DNA of 64,000 bases from Sporothrix humicola (lineage: Eukaryota > Ascomycota > Sordariomycetes > Ophiostomatales > Ophiostomataceae): NCBI GenBank assembly GCA_021396245.1, contig WNYE01000126.1, positions 1-64,000 of the forward strand. Reading direction: 5' to 3'. How positions within the stretch are numbered: position 1 is the first letter of the stretch; every line of letters begins with the position of its first letter. The notes beneath the pieces were generated by a model. That model had not been told where the DNA came from. It made no database searches and worked only from the letters and a program-made list of their open reading frames with translations. Below, piece after piece: positions 1 to 10,917 of the stretch. A program made the position numbers and the translations under genes.

Positions 1-90
1 AACTAAATGCCCCAACGGGCAACGCCCTGGCCAAACCCACAGGGGGTTCGGCAGGCTCTATACCCAATTTATTTTTTTTTTTTCTTTTAA

Positions 91-132
<42 letters not shown>

Positions 133-2058
133 GCTTCTGTTCTTTCTTTCTTTCCTTCTCTACCGTCTTTTTGCTGTCTTTGATGCATCCCGCAGGATCT
201 TTCTCTACTTCTGACCTGTGCCAGTCTGCAATCTACGCTGACTTCGATCGACAATTGCCGCGCCTGAATGTCCACAGTGTCTAACAAAATACAGCAAAAG
301 CATCAAGCCAAGCATGTTTGCCACGCTCCTACTGCAACGGCGGCACCAATCTAAGCCGATTTAGAGATGTTCAGAGAGATTTTGACGACATTCATCTGAC
401 AAGCGACGGTTGTGTTGAAGCTTGAACCTGACGATATTCCCTGTCTTCGCTTTCCCCTCAAATTACACCCAAAATAAGCTGGAATTCCGGAGCGACATAT
501 TTGACTCCGGCGTTCCTCAACCATGTTGAGCTTCACCCTTCTTTCTCCTCTTTCCCCATCATTTGTCACCCTGAAAATAGAAAGACTCCATCCTTTGTGT
601 CAGAACTACTGCAAAGGTACGGCGGTGCTGTTATTTGTCATTTGTTCGGTTGTAGAAATGGCTGGCATTGTTGTCGATCGTCGTTGTTAACAGTGATCAC
701 CGTCATCACGGGAATAGCAGTCATTTAGACGCGCTCCTAATCCGACACATCGGACTAAGAATATATACGACCACACACATTTTGCTTCTCTCAAACGTAA
801 ACGAGGCTGAGAGATTCCGGATACGGGGAAGCGTCTCATCTTGGTGACGACAAGCGCGAGGCAACAAGATTCAAAACAGGCTGAGGGTGGTGCGAATAAG
901 GTTGAATCAGATTGGCGTCAAAAAGAAGCCAAACAGGAAGCAAAAAAGAAGGCTCGGACAAGAAGGCTGAGAACGGCCGAGATCAGGCACCGAGATTTTG
1001 TGTGCTATTCAGGGAGGAGCTACAGGAGGAGCCACAGATCGTAGAAACTTTAGGGAGTGCGCAGCCATACTTAGTACAATCGCTGCAGAGTCTAAACGAG
1101 AACGACAGATGGGGAAGACTGGGCATTCCCGCCGGGGACGCGGCGGAGAAGATGACGAGACAAGAACAGTGCAAGACCACTAGAAAAGCTTAATTTCACA
1201 TTTGGCAAAGCAGATCAACAGCCCTACAGGGAAGGAAGAGACAGGAGAAAAGAAGAAAAAAGAAAAGGTGGCGGACGGCGCCAGGGCGCCTACAGCGTGT
1301 ATTCCCGGGTCCGGGTATCGTACGGACAGTGTTTGGACTGAGTTCTCACCGCGCCTCAGCTTGTAAGACCGCTGTTAACGTTCCCCCGAGGGGACCCCTT
1401 GTCAGTTGTTTATCCCCGCCTGTCACCAAAACCGAAGTGCGCATTTTGCACATTTGCTGACGCCAAAAATAGCAACAGCGACCCAGAGAGCCAATCACAG
1501 CTGCCAAAAAAAGAGTCGACAGTCAACAGCAGGATCAGGCTAGTCCTCTTCAGTCTTTCAGGGGACTGTCCCTTCGTCTGCTCCCTTGACCCAAGCCAAC
1601 CACGCCAAACCCAACCGTCTCAACTGCCCAAAAACACACGAAGGAACACAGCATCAGCCACAAAGAAAAAGCAACCAAAAGAAAGAGGAAAAACAAAACG
1701 TTGATCTACCAGCAATGACAAATGTTTGGGACGTCTAATGTCCAATATCAAATAAAACGGCTGGACGAAAACGTGGCAAGCCACGCCTGTCGTGACCAGG
1801 ATGTGGCTTAAGCTATCGCAGCTATCGCAGCTATCAGTTCACACACAAGAAATTCTTCGAAAAGAACGGCCTCGTACTTTCTTTGATGGATTGGTCTGAT
1901 CTGGTTTGATTCAACTTTTCTTCTTACTCATCTACCTATCTGCTATCTGCTGCCGGCAGTTACAACACTCCAACACCACTCCAACTGCCGACACTAGGTG
2001 ACCTAGCCTTTGACATACGAAATACAATCGACTTTCTTTCACAACACTCCTTCACAGT
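1..2058. other. Intergenic, no gene recognised
   Basis: No convincing gene. The first 60 bases are GC-rich, followed by an A/T block and a 37-base T run (95-131). From about 840 to 1700 the + strand is purine-rich, with several short overlapping open frames of biased low-complexity composition that look non-coding. A 9-bp unit (agctatcgc) is repeated almost three times at 1811-1837. The stretch lies 3' of the secreted protein gene that ends at 2059. Confidence 0.6.
95..131. repeat. Poly-T homopolymer, 37 bases
   Basis: An uninterrupted T run lies just inside the left edge, next to a shorter A/T block at 70-94. Read on the minus strand it is a poly-A stretch, which could be a retroposon tail or simple slippage. 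Nothing else here proves a retroelement. Confidence 0.9.
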
Positions 2059-3648
2059 TTACTCCGGCTGGGGCGACGCTGGCGGTGCCGGTGCCACGGT
2101 CGTCTCGCTCACCGGCGCGCAGTTGTACACCACGTGCGTCGACACGCCCGTCGGCACAATCGTCGCCGTCGACACAATGTACGTCGTGCGGTGGATTGTT
2201 GTGGGTGTGGTGGGTGCCGGCGGGGCGGGAGCAGGCGCTGTAGGGGTGGCCGTCGCCGAGGGTGGCGATGGAGCCGGAGCCGGAGCATCCTCCTGGCGCT
2301 TCTCGGCGCCCTTGGGACCTGCGACAGTGCTCGCCGACGGAACAGCGCCTGGCGGGCCAGCCGGCACCGCCCGCTGCGGGCAGCTCACAACACTCGTGAC
2401 GGTCGTCGACGACGCCCACGATGTCACGGTCACACCGCGCGTCACCGTCACGTCGAACGGCAGCTGGCTGCACGCATAAGCAGTGACGGTGGCGGCCTCG
2501 GTGTTGTTGACGGTCAGGATTGTGTAGGCCGTGTTGGTGAGATGGACTGTCGTGGTCGTGATGACGGGGCCGGCGGGGCCAGGAGCAGGAGTCGAAGGAG
2601 CGGGCGTCGGGGCAGGCTCGGCCACCGACGACGAGTTGTCGGCGGGGACAAGCACGGTCTGCGGGGCGGGGAGAGCCGAGTTGGCCTCGACAAGTGTGTT
2701 GACGAGGACATTGTCCTGGTGAGGAGCGGCCGGGGTAGGAGCAGGAGCAGCAGTAGGGGCAGGAGCGGGAGCACCGCCAGCACCAGTACCGGCACCAGCG
2801 CCAGCGCCAGGACGGCCACCACCCATACCACCTGCACCACCAGGAGCACCTGCACCAGGAGCGCCAGCACCTCCTGGGCCGCCGAAGCCACCACCGAAGC
2901 CACCACCGAAGCCGCCACCAAATCCACCACCAGGGCCACCACCAAAGCCGCCCGGTCCACCAGCGCCGCCGTACGGGAAACCGCCAACACCGGGGCAGGT
3001 AATCTGAGCCGTGGCTGTCGCCGTCGACGCAAAGTTTGTGGACGTGTATACCAGCGTCGTCGTCGTGTCAACCGTAAAGGCATACTCGAGCGTCGTGCTA
3101 CAGCCGTAGCGGGTGCGCAGGTACGGCGTGGCCTCGGTCTTGGTCGTGACGGCATAGACGGTGCGGGTCCGTGTGCGGACGGCAGGCGGGCTGGGGACAG
3201 GCGTGGGCGTCACCAGAGGTGCAGACGGGGACGGCGACTCTGCCTCCTGGCGCTTGTCGGCCGGAGCTGGGGCCGGAGCCGGGGCAGACGGGGCCGGGGA
3301 AGAAGGTGCGGGAGCAGGGGGTGCTGCCTTGCTGGTCGTGACAACAACGGGGGGCACGGCTACCGACGACGAGGCATAGCCGTAGGCCGTGCAGTTGAGC
3401 GTGGCATCGACAATGGCTGTAGATGTCCAGCGCGTGCGGACAATCGTGCTTGTCACAGTGACAACTTCAGCAGCAGGAGCGGACGGCACGGAAGGAGGAG
3501 TAACAACAGCAGTGGCTGTCGACGTCACAGTGACGACGACCGTGTCAGTGGCCGTCAGTGTCGTGTCGTCGTCCTCACGGCGGAACAGTGGGTTGGCCAT
3601 GCTGCCGACCGCAAGGGCCAACAGGCCAACGGCCTTGATTGAAGACAT
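2059..3648 (-). CDS. Secreted Gly/Pro/Ala/Thr-rich protein with dibasic (Kex2) sites
   Basis: The product is 529 aa from the ATG at 3648; an in-frame ATG 12 codons upstream would put residues ahead of the signal peptide, so I chose the inner one. Residues 1-18 form a signal peptide, followed by a dibasic RR at 23-24. Two further Kex2-type KR sites, each followed by QE, lie near 132-133 and 450-451. They split the mature chain into Thr/Val-rich segments that each contain one or more cysteines. A glycine-rich block with FGGG repeats lies around residues 230-290, with P/A linkers elsewhere. There is no C-terminal GPI signal. No intron is needed. A wall-associated or processed extracellular protein is likely; the function is unknown. 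The long + strand frame over the same DNA is a GC-driven shadow. Confidence 0.85.
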   Translation of the reverse strand: MSSIKAVGLLALAVGSMANPLFRREDDDTTLTATDTVVVTVTSTATAVVTPPSVPSAPAAEVVTVTSTIVRTRWTSTAIVDATLNCTAYGYASSSVAVPPVVVTTSKAAPPAPAPSSPAPSAPAPAPAPADKRQEAESPSPSAPLVTPTPVPSPPAVRTRTRTVYAVTTKTEATPYLRTRYGCSTTLEYAFTVDTTTTLVYTSTNFASTATATAQITCPGVGGFPYGGAGGPGGFGGGPGGGFGGGFGGGFGGGFGGPGGAGAPGAGAPGGAGGMGGGRPGAGAGAGTGAGGAPAPAPTAAPAPTPAAPHQDNVLVNTLVEANSALPAPQTVLVPADNSSSVAEPAPTPAPSTPAPGPAGPVITTTTVHLTNTAYTILTVNNTEAATVTAYACSQLPFDVTVTRGVTVTSWASSTTVTSVVSCPQRAVPAGPPGAVPSASTVAGPKGAEKRQEDAPAPAPSPPSATATPTAPAPAPPAPTTPTTIHRTTYIVSTATIVPTGVSTHVVYNCAPVSETTVAPAPPASPQPE

Positions 3649-5121
3649 TGTAGCGTGCGTAGACGTAGACTTAGACGTAGGCATAGAGTGTAGTCTCTAA
3701 ATCACTGGGTTGGCGATGTCCACGACTGTACCTGACTGGCTTGGCAGGCACAACCTGCAACACCGGGCTACGGTCTCTTCATATAAGCTTGCACGTTTGT
3801 ACTTCGGGGAAGAGCATCAACCCTACTTTCCGTTGTATTCCCCTCTTCTCCCGCTCCGCTTCCGAGGAGAGGGCCACGAAGAAACCCCAAAAACCCAAAA
3901 ATACCTCCCGGTATGGCCGCTGTATATGAACTCCTAAGAATAGCCCCTCGCTTGTTTATTCCTTCTCGTGAGAAAGACAACTCTCTCGGTAGATGAATTG
4001 CAATCAACGGCACTTTGAGGAATATGAAATCGGTGGGCCATAACCTGTTTATGGCCGAAAACGAACACAACGCCGATCCGCCCTATGGCAGTCTGCTGTT
4101 TCTCGTCTCGTCTGCCCACTCGAATCACTTAAACCACTTTGGATGCGGAGTTTACAACGGGTATTTTCCAAAGACGACGGGATCGAAGGAGCATGGAAGG
4201 GAGAGAGAGAGAAACAAAATGAGGAGAAAGTCTAGGCGAGGGCGGGGCCATCTTTGGGATAGATGCGATTGATTGATCAATATCACCTTCGGGTATATTG
4301 TTTGCAAAAAAAAGAAGAGACGATAAACGAAACGAACCGGAACATGAGAGGCAATGGAAAAGACAAGCTTAAACTTTATCAGGCGGGATCGTGGTGGGGA
4401 TGTGATGAGCGGGGAACTTTCTGGAGAGGATGCAATTCTTACATGCATTTCTCGTCACATCTCATTGATTGTGCAATATTCTTGTCAATATTCTTGCATT
4501 CAAAATACACTATCGACGGCCCAGGTTTGCCGGTCTAGCCGGGCGTAAATACAGGCAGTATGCAGATTCGAGAAGCTTGCATGCTCAGATGGAATCAGAT
4601 AGGATTCGACACGATCAGATACATGACCCACGAGAATGTGTTCATAACACAAAATAACTTTAAAGAATGTAAAAGTAAATCATAAAAGTCCTACGACCCC
4701 AAGTATCCTCAACAATATTTTTAGAAAGCCAGAGCTATCGATCTCCAGAAACATCCCACAATATCATGTTTGGAGATGCCGTTAAAATAGCCGGTCAGTA
4801 CCTTGATATCGGACGCATTCTTTGAGCTCGTTTTACCCGATGTCCCCATATTTTGTTTTATTTCATCTGATTCATACACGTGGTGTGGCTCTCGTCTATT
4901 ATGCCCAGCCTTGACTCAAACTCTAACTTTACCCACGGGTAAAGTCATTGTCTAAAGTTGTGGGATTGGTTTATCAAATGGGTGTCGCTCTTCTGTCCTT
5001 GCATAGATTGGCCGTGGCATGCATCTAAACAGACAGCTTTTGATTTTACGCAACCTTACAAATGGAGACAGTCGTTACAAAACCAAGTATTTGCTTTATT
5101 AAAATAAAGTTCACTGTCCAA
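3649..5121. other. Intergenic: promoter of the 2059-3648 gene and 3' flank of the 5122-6283 gene
   Basis: No gene is supported. Short open frames on both strands lack coding character. The part nearest 3649 is the promoter of the minus-strand secreted protein. The part from about 4640 to 5120 is AT-rich and is the 3' flank of the rhodopsin-domain gene. Confidence 0.6.
3778..3787 (-). promoter_or_regulatory. Candidate TATA element of the secreted protein gene
   Basis: The minus strand reads CTTATATGAA about 130 nt upstream of the ATG at 3648. The same 10-mer occurs upstream of the bHLH gene (45508-45517). Position and composition suit a core promoter, but no start site is known. Confidence 0.35.
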
Positions 5122-6283
5122 TTACACCTGTTCAAATCTCCATGCACCCTTTAAGCGAGTGTCACTTCCTGAAGACAGTCGTTCCATAGGATGCAACTCG
5201 AGATCAGAGCCAAACTCGCCGTCACTACCACCAAGGCCGCGACGTCTGTCATTTTCTGGGGTCTCCTCGTGTCTTCTGTCATCTCCACCACCACCTCCTC
5301 CCCTTGACTGCCCACCGGTCCGTGCATATGATGGCCGTTGCCCTGGATTGGCGCCCGATTCGCCAGTCCGGGATGTCCCGTATGCTGACGAGAAGAGCTT
5401 GAACTTGCGGAACAGCGGTGTCAGGGTGGCCAGCGAGGACGCTGTGAGAGCGATGCCGATCTCGAGCGTGCTCCAGATGGCGAGGTCGGTAAAAGCATAC
5501 AAGAAATCGGGGCTGTCCAGGATGCCGTCGGCAAAAGGGATGCGGACAATGGTGGCAATCGACGCGACGGAACCCAGTGCCAGGACGGCGCAAACAGAAA
5601 TCTTTTTGCGGCGCTCCATCTTGGCCTGCCAGACAAGGTACGACGGCAGGATGGCCAACGTCCAGTCGGCCAGGACATTGAGGAAGGCGGCGACATAGGT
5701 GGTGACGGTCGCATAAGACGTCGCATTACAAGAGGCGCCACTTACCGGCCGTGGAGGGTCGTCGTAACGTGTCCATTGGTACTCGATGGGCCGGCAGGAA
5801 AAGACGTCGATGAAGATGTACATGATGTTGAAGATGGTGACGAGAGCCAAGATGGCCCAGATGGCGATGCGCTGCCAGCGGCGGTGGGAACAGATGCGCA
5901 GCAAAAATAGGCCGACGACATATTTGGTGGCGGTCGAGATAATGATATACAAGATTGAGGCGATCCAGCGCCAGAGGACGGCCTTGACACGATCTTCGTG
6001 TGGGACATCGACGACATGCTTTCCCACGCCGTAGTGGACGGCCAGCAGGGCACAGACGGTGTAAACAATATTGAGGCACTGTTATGAGAGTGAGTTTCTA
6101 TTCTTGTCCAGTCTGGGAGATTAGTGTGTTGCCTACCACTGATACAACGGCCAGCCAATCTTCAATGTAGAATCGTTTGAGGAGAACACCCATGGAGTAG
6201 CATCGCAAGATGGTCGAGACAATGCTCAGCACGAGAAAGGCGATGAGAATGGCCGCGAGCTGCGGCCCACGATCGTCCGCCAT
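5122..6283 (-). CDS. Integral membrane protein, fungal rhodopsin-like (PTH11-related) domain
   Basis: There are two exons, 6137-6283 and 5122-6078, with a 58-nt GT-AG intron (6079-6136). The join is in frame and gives 367 aa. Residues 1-270 carry about seven hydrophobic helices. Family marks are the EDW motif in the first cytosolic loop, the YGVGKH motif at about 65-70, the CRPIEY segment after the fourth helix, and an Asn/Asp plus LP motif (ADWTLAILP). These fit the fungal rhodopsin domain (PF20684) found in PTH11-like receptors, but there is no N-terminal CFEM domain. The cytosolic tail of about 100 residues is polar, with a run of glycines and acidic/Arg clusters. It is probably a plasma-membrane sensor or orphan receptor; the ligand is unknown. 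A GTAAGT at the PVSGASC codons reads through as conserved protein and is not used as a donor in this model. Confidence 0.88.
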
Positions 6284-9223
6284 GGTGATTATTGTTGGCA
6301 GAAAGGCATGTGTTGAAAGGAAGTCAATGCGTGAATGTTGAAAGCGTCAGGCGAAGTACGGCCATGGACAACAAAGACCCAGCACGCAAAAGATGCCAAG
6401 TCTGGGGAAGAAAAGATTCTCTTCTATATAAAAAATCAAATCATCACAGCCGGGGTGCAGTTGACAAAAGATATGCCTGGGGCGTGCATATGCCGTTCCA
6501 CATCCCCCCGTCTCCAGTGCCGACTACGCGGATTTCTTCAGTGATACAGATCCAAAACGGACACAGACCAAACCAGATTCAGTCATGTTCACAAGATGGG
6601 CAATATGATAAATTCAATATCCCCTCAACCATCCTTTATCGAGACTCGCGTCGACAAAACACTGTAAAAATCGGCTTCAAAAACATAAAAATGCATGGCT
6701 CAGGGGAGAGAGGAGGCGATACTGTCACATATTGTCACATATTCAAGTGTCAAGTCTGCAGTAGTCTGCTCCGTGGCGTTTTTGCCAGCCTTCTATTCGC
6801 ATTCTAGCGTTTTGTTGTCATCCACAGCAAAGTGTTCTTATTATTATGTACCACGAATATTGAGGCCCGTGATTGTCACATGCTTGATCCGCACCTGGCC
6901 GCTGGGCCGTTGCAGGCCGTTGAAGTTTTTGTGTCCACACGCTGGCTTTGGCCGAGAAACGTGCACTTGTCTCGAAAAAGAAACAAAACGTGTACTTGCG
7001 CCTGGTTGTACCTCGCACTGCGCCCTATCTTGCTGGGGGGCCCCGTTTTGATCTTTTGGCTCTGCCTTTCTGCCTCCCGTTTAAGATCACCGAAGCGGGC
7101 CAGCCTTGGCCAGGCCCAGACATGAGCGTTTCGACATCTGCTTTTTGTGGCTTTTTATTTTATGATTTGAAGAGTTTGGGGGCGTTAAAGACTTTTGATA
7201 CTTGTGCTTGTCAGAGTTTTGGTACTTTCTACTGTGTAAACTCTTGCGAGCTGCTTGCGAGCTTCCTGTTTGGGACCAAACTAACACCGCACGAACCATC
7301 TCCAACGGCGAAACTCGACAGCAGAATTATCAGCACCCAAACCCCCCAAAAACGCAGCTTCGCCTACCGACACAGCGCTAACTCCAGGAATAGCAACGGC
7401 CGGTCCCACTAACAGCCGAGCAGCTGAAGAATTAACGAAAAAGAGGAAATGCGGAATTGTAGGAGACAATAAAAGAGAGGAAAGAGGAGGAACGGAAAGA
7501 AGAGCCGAGATAAGTTTCGATTGTGTTCTTACTCTGATCGAAAACGTAAACGTGCCGGCATACTCTCGATGTGGTGGTGTGTCCGTCCCCTTTTTTTTCT
7601 ATGACAAATAAATGTCGCCCTTTCTTCTTTCTGGAAGGAAAGACAGAAACTTATGAATTTGAAAGTGTGAAGTTTTCAGGCACACTGGGAGCTCAGCTGA
7701 AGGAAGCAAAGAGGCGCTCGACCAATGTGGAAGGTCAGCACGTGGAAACACCACACGAAAACTATGCAAAACACGCAAAACACACCCAATGACCGAATAG
7801 ATGCCCGATAAAAAGACGACAGGTCCCTCTCGCGTCTCGAGTTGGGTGGCGTTCTGCTGTGCATGCCGCCGAGAAGTGCCAACGGGCCTGTTATGTCAGG
7901 GGCGATGTGACTGAAGATGCAGTGAAAATGGAAGCTCTTCTCTCTGTTGGTTTCCTGTTTAAGTCAATACGCGCATTAGCTGACAGGGGGCATGAAAAGA
8001 AACGTAATCGGTTGTCTCGGTGGCCGACATCTGGTTTTCTAAACAAAGTCATCATAAATTCATCATCGGGACCTTTTGTCAAAAAAGGAAACCCGCCTTG
8101 TGAAGTATTGGAGGCCGAGTGCAACTCATGATTTCCTGTGCACCAACAAAAGAAAAGGCCATGGAACATGCGTTATGCGAATTATGCTTCCCGTTTACTA
8201 CAAGCTAAGACCAGCGTTATTTTGACTTCGAGTAGTTTGTCGAAGAATGGAGTAATTTGGTAATTTGATTTATTATCTGGTCTCTTCATATGTGTCAATC
8301 TAAATATGCTTTTAACTCGACATATTCAAAATTCAAATTCAAAATTTCCATTGTGTTTTTTTTTTTTTAAAAAAAACAAGTGTGACATCACGTTTTATTG
8401 AAGATATAATAATATATTTATGATAACATACTCATCTTCATTGAAACCGAATTTTCGCAAGTTATGTATTTATTGATCGTATTATCGACCAAGCAACACA
8501 ATGCCAAGTTGCCATGCGTTAACCAGTTGAAACAAAACATCACCCGTTCTAAGTCACAGACCGTGAGGTTATCACTTCTACCATAGAGATATCTAACATT
8601 CACCGTAATAAACTGTCTACATATTCAGTAACACTAATCCCCAGAGTGCATACCGGATTACGAGTCTGCGAAAACTGTAATATTTGACTTTAGATCTGCT
8701 CAATATATTTAGAATTATCAATTCAAGACCTCACCATGGGCACCGTGAAAATGATACGGAAAACTCCGTCAGTCAACCGCCATCTCCTTCATCCAAAGTC
8801 AGCCCACGTGATACAACCCACGCCGACCCACTTTTATTTTTATCTGCCTGCCTTCGACGACTGACGTATGGCCGGCGCTACGCCCGGCGAGAAACAGCAG
8901 AAAAGTAGGCCATCGTTTTCTGTCGCAGTTTCGTCGCATTGCGCCGCATGTTCTTTGTTCGGCCTCTCAGCTTCTCAGTTTCCCAGCCTTTGTTGGGTCC
9001 GAGTTTCACAAGCCCTCAACGGCAGAAAATTTACAACTCAATTAGACCTGGATGACGACGAATTGAAACTCTGAGCAATCACAACCTTGTACGACAATCC
9101 AGCCGGAGCTCTCGGCGCAAATCTCCGACGACCGGCGACTGACGACTGACGGCCCGATCGAACTGCGCTTACGCGCAACACCCCGAACGGCTGGGAAAAT
9201 CCCTACGACGACAACTCCCACCC
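6284..9223. other. 2.9-kb divergent intergenic region
   Basis: The region separates the membrane protein (-) from the Zn2Cys6 gene (+). None of its short open frames looks coding. It contains an AT-rich stretch at about 8200-8700 with T and A runs near 8360. That could be old repeat DNA, but I could not recognise an element. The last 300 bases are the probable promoter and leader of the regulator at 9224. Confidence 0.55.
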
Positions 9224-10762
9224 ATGGACGGGACGACAGCACGGCGGGCGGCCAAGGTTGGCCACCGCAAGTCGCGCAATGGGTGCACGAAGTGCAAGAC
9301 ACGGCGGGTCAAGTGCGACGAGGTGCGGCCGGTCTGTAGTAACTGCTCACGGCTCGGGCTCGACTGTGCCTGGCCGACGGCAGAACCACCGGGCGGGCAC
9401 CACCCTGCGACAGCACATTTACCATCACCGTCCGCGACAAGTCATCCGTCATCACAACCGACTGCTGGTTCACAAATATCTCCCGCCCAAACACCAACTT
9501 CGACAATACCGCATCCTCACCCACATTCTTCGCACTCGCACTCACACCCACACCACTCACATACCTTCCATTCTCCGGCGTCCGGCCACGTCTCGTTAAG
9601 CGACTTGTCCGCCGCTAGTACCGATTTCGGCGAGTCGAGCTCGGGGAGCCCCCAAGACCACGACGCACAAAGGTTCTCGGCGATGCTGCAGGCATGGTCC
9701 AACAATGTTGAACAAGAGGCAGCGGCGGCGGCGTCAAGTTCAGGTTCGGCTACGACATTTTCGGTTGCGACCGAGGCAGAAGACGACTGTTTATTACCAG
9801 AATCACGAGCGCGGCGACTCCTCGAGCACCGCCTCATGCAAAATTATCTCTACAACCTGGGCGTGCCCTTCCCCGTTTCGCCCTCCCAGGACTGGAACGA
9901 CCTGTGGACCAAGACGGTGCCGCCCATGGCCCTGCGCTACGACAACATTCTTTATGCCATCATGTCGCACTCGGCAACGCACTTGCTGCGGCAAGAGCCC
10001 AACAACCACAGTCTGTTCCGGGCCCGCCAGGCGTACCTCGTGGCCGCTATGCGTGTCCAGCGCCGCATGGTCGACACGCTGACGCTCGACAGCGCCGACG
10101 CCGTGTGCCTGGCGTCCCTAATTATGCTGGTCCAGAGCTTTGCCATGCTCGACGAGCGTGTCATTGACACGTACACTCCGCCGATGGACTGGCTGCGGCT
10201 GGGCAAGGGCGCGGGCGCCGTCATCTGGACCAGTATCGAGGCCATCATGAAGACGGGCGAAGAGTCCAAGTCGGTCATGCTTACGATTGCCAACTCGCAG
10301 CCGCGCATGGGCTTTGACGAGTCCTACTTTGACGCCAGTAACCGCGAGTCCTTGTCGGCAATTCTGGCCCAAGACCTGGAATCTGGCGACGACTGGGACG
10401 ACCCGGAAACGCGCGATGCCTACGAAAAGACGCTGAGCTATGTCGGCTCCCTCCAGCTATCGATGCGCCGCGGCGAGCCCATCTATGTCCTTTGCAGGCG
10501 CGTCCAGGGCTTTACCATGGTCATGCCGCCACGCTTTGTCGATTTTGTCGACGAGCGCCGCCCGCGCGCCCTGGTCGTTCTGGCCCACTTCTTCGCCGCC
10601 GTCAGCAAGATCTCCAAGATCTCTGGCGGCGTGTGGTGGCTGGGCGGCGAGGACGGCAAAGAGTCCATTGCGACGCGCGAGGTGCGCGGCATCCGCACCA
10701 TTGTGCCACAAGAGTGGATGGCCCACATGATCTGGCCCATGGAGGCCGCGGGCTTGTCCTAG
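9224..10762 (+). CDS. Zn2Cys6 (C6 zinc cluster) transcription factor
   Basis: A single exon encodes 512 aa, with an ATG in good context. The binuclear zinc cluster is at the N terminus: C21, C24, C31, C38, C41 and C48, with spacing C-X2-C-X6-C-X6-C-X2-C-X6-C, preceded by basic residues. A low-complexity Ser/His/Pro linker follows (about 55-165). The C-terminal half is a helical regulatory domain of the fungal-specific type. Its conserved GGVWWL segment and closing PQEWMAHMIWP motif resemble Upc2-like C6 proteins. The protein should be nuclear and bind CGG-type DNA. Its 3' end faces the gene at 10918-12462 across 155 bp. No pathway partner is obvious, so its targets are unknown. Confidence 0.93.
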   Translation: MDGTTARRAAKVGHRKSRNGCTKCKTRRVKCDEVRPVCSNCSRLGLDCAWPTAEPPGGHHPATAHLPSPSATSHPSSQPTAGSQISPAQTPTSTIPHPHPHSSHSHSHPHHSHTFHSPASGHVSLSDLSAASTDFGESSSGSPQDHDAQRFSAMLQAWSNNVEQEAAAAASSSGSATTFSVATEAEDDCLLPESRARRLLEHRLMQNYLYNLGVPFPVSPSQDWNDLWTKTVPPMALRYDNILYAIMSHSATHLLRQEPNNHSLFRARQAYLVAAMRVQRRMVDTLTLDSADAVCLASLIMLVQSFAMLDERVIDTYTPPMDWLRLGKGAGAVIWTSIEAIMKTGEESKSVMLTIANSQPRMGFDESYFDASNRESLSAILAQDLESGDDWDDPETRDAYEKTLSYVGSLQLSMRRGEPIYVLCRRVQGFTMVMPPRFVDFVDERRPRALVVLAHFFAAVSKISKISGGVWWLGGEDGKESIATREVRGIRTIVPQEWMAHMIWPMEAAGLS

Positions 10763-10917
10763 TGACACTGTCTGAAGAAGGGCAGAAATTGGGGTTTGCA
10801 CACCGAGAATCGACAGTTCTTGGAAAATATCATGTAACTCGTATAATATTACTTTAATGAGACGAGAAATGACAACAAACAACGCTACTTGTATATAAAT
10901 CAATATCCATCTGAAAA

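Noticed and set aside
1..60. Possible second Helitron-type end at the window's left edge
   Set aside because: A small GGGC-AAC-GCCC stem and a nearby TTAG exist, but the CTRR end and spacing are not convincing and the sequence is cut by the window.
2134..3642. 502-codon Arg/Gly-rich open frame on the + strand
   Set aside because: It is antisense to the secreted protein, which has a signal peptide and processing sites. The + frame is only a product of the GC-rich Gly/Pro/Ala/Thr codons.
5720..5750. Consensus GTAAGT as an extra intron in the rhodopsin-domain gene
   Set aside because: Reading through gives the conserved Gly-x-x-Cys and Asn/Asp membrane segment expected in the family, so splicing it out would damage the protein.
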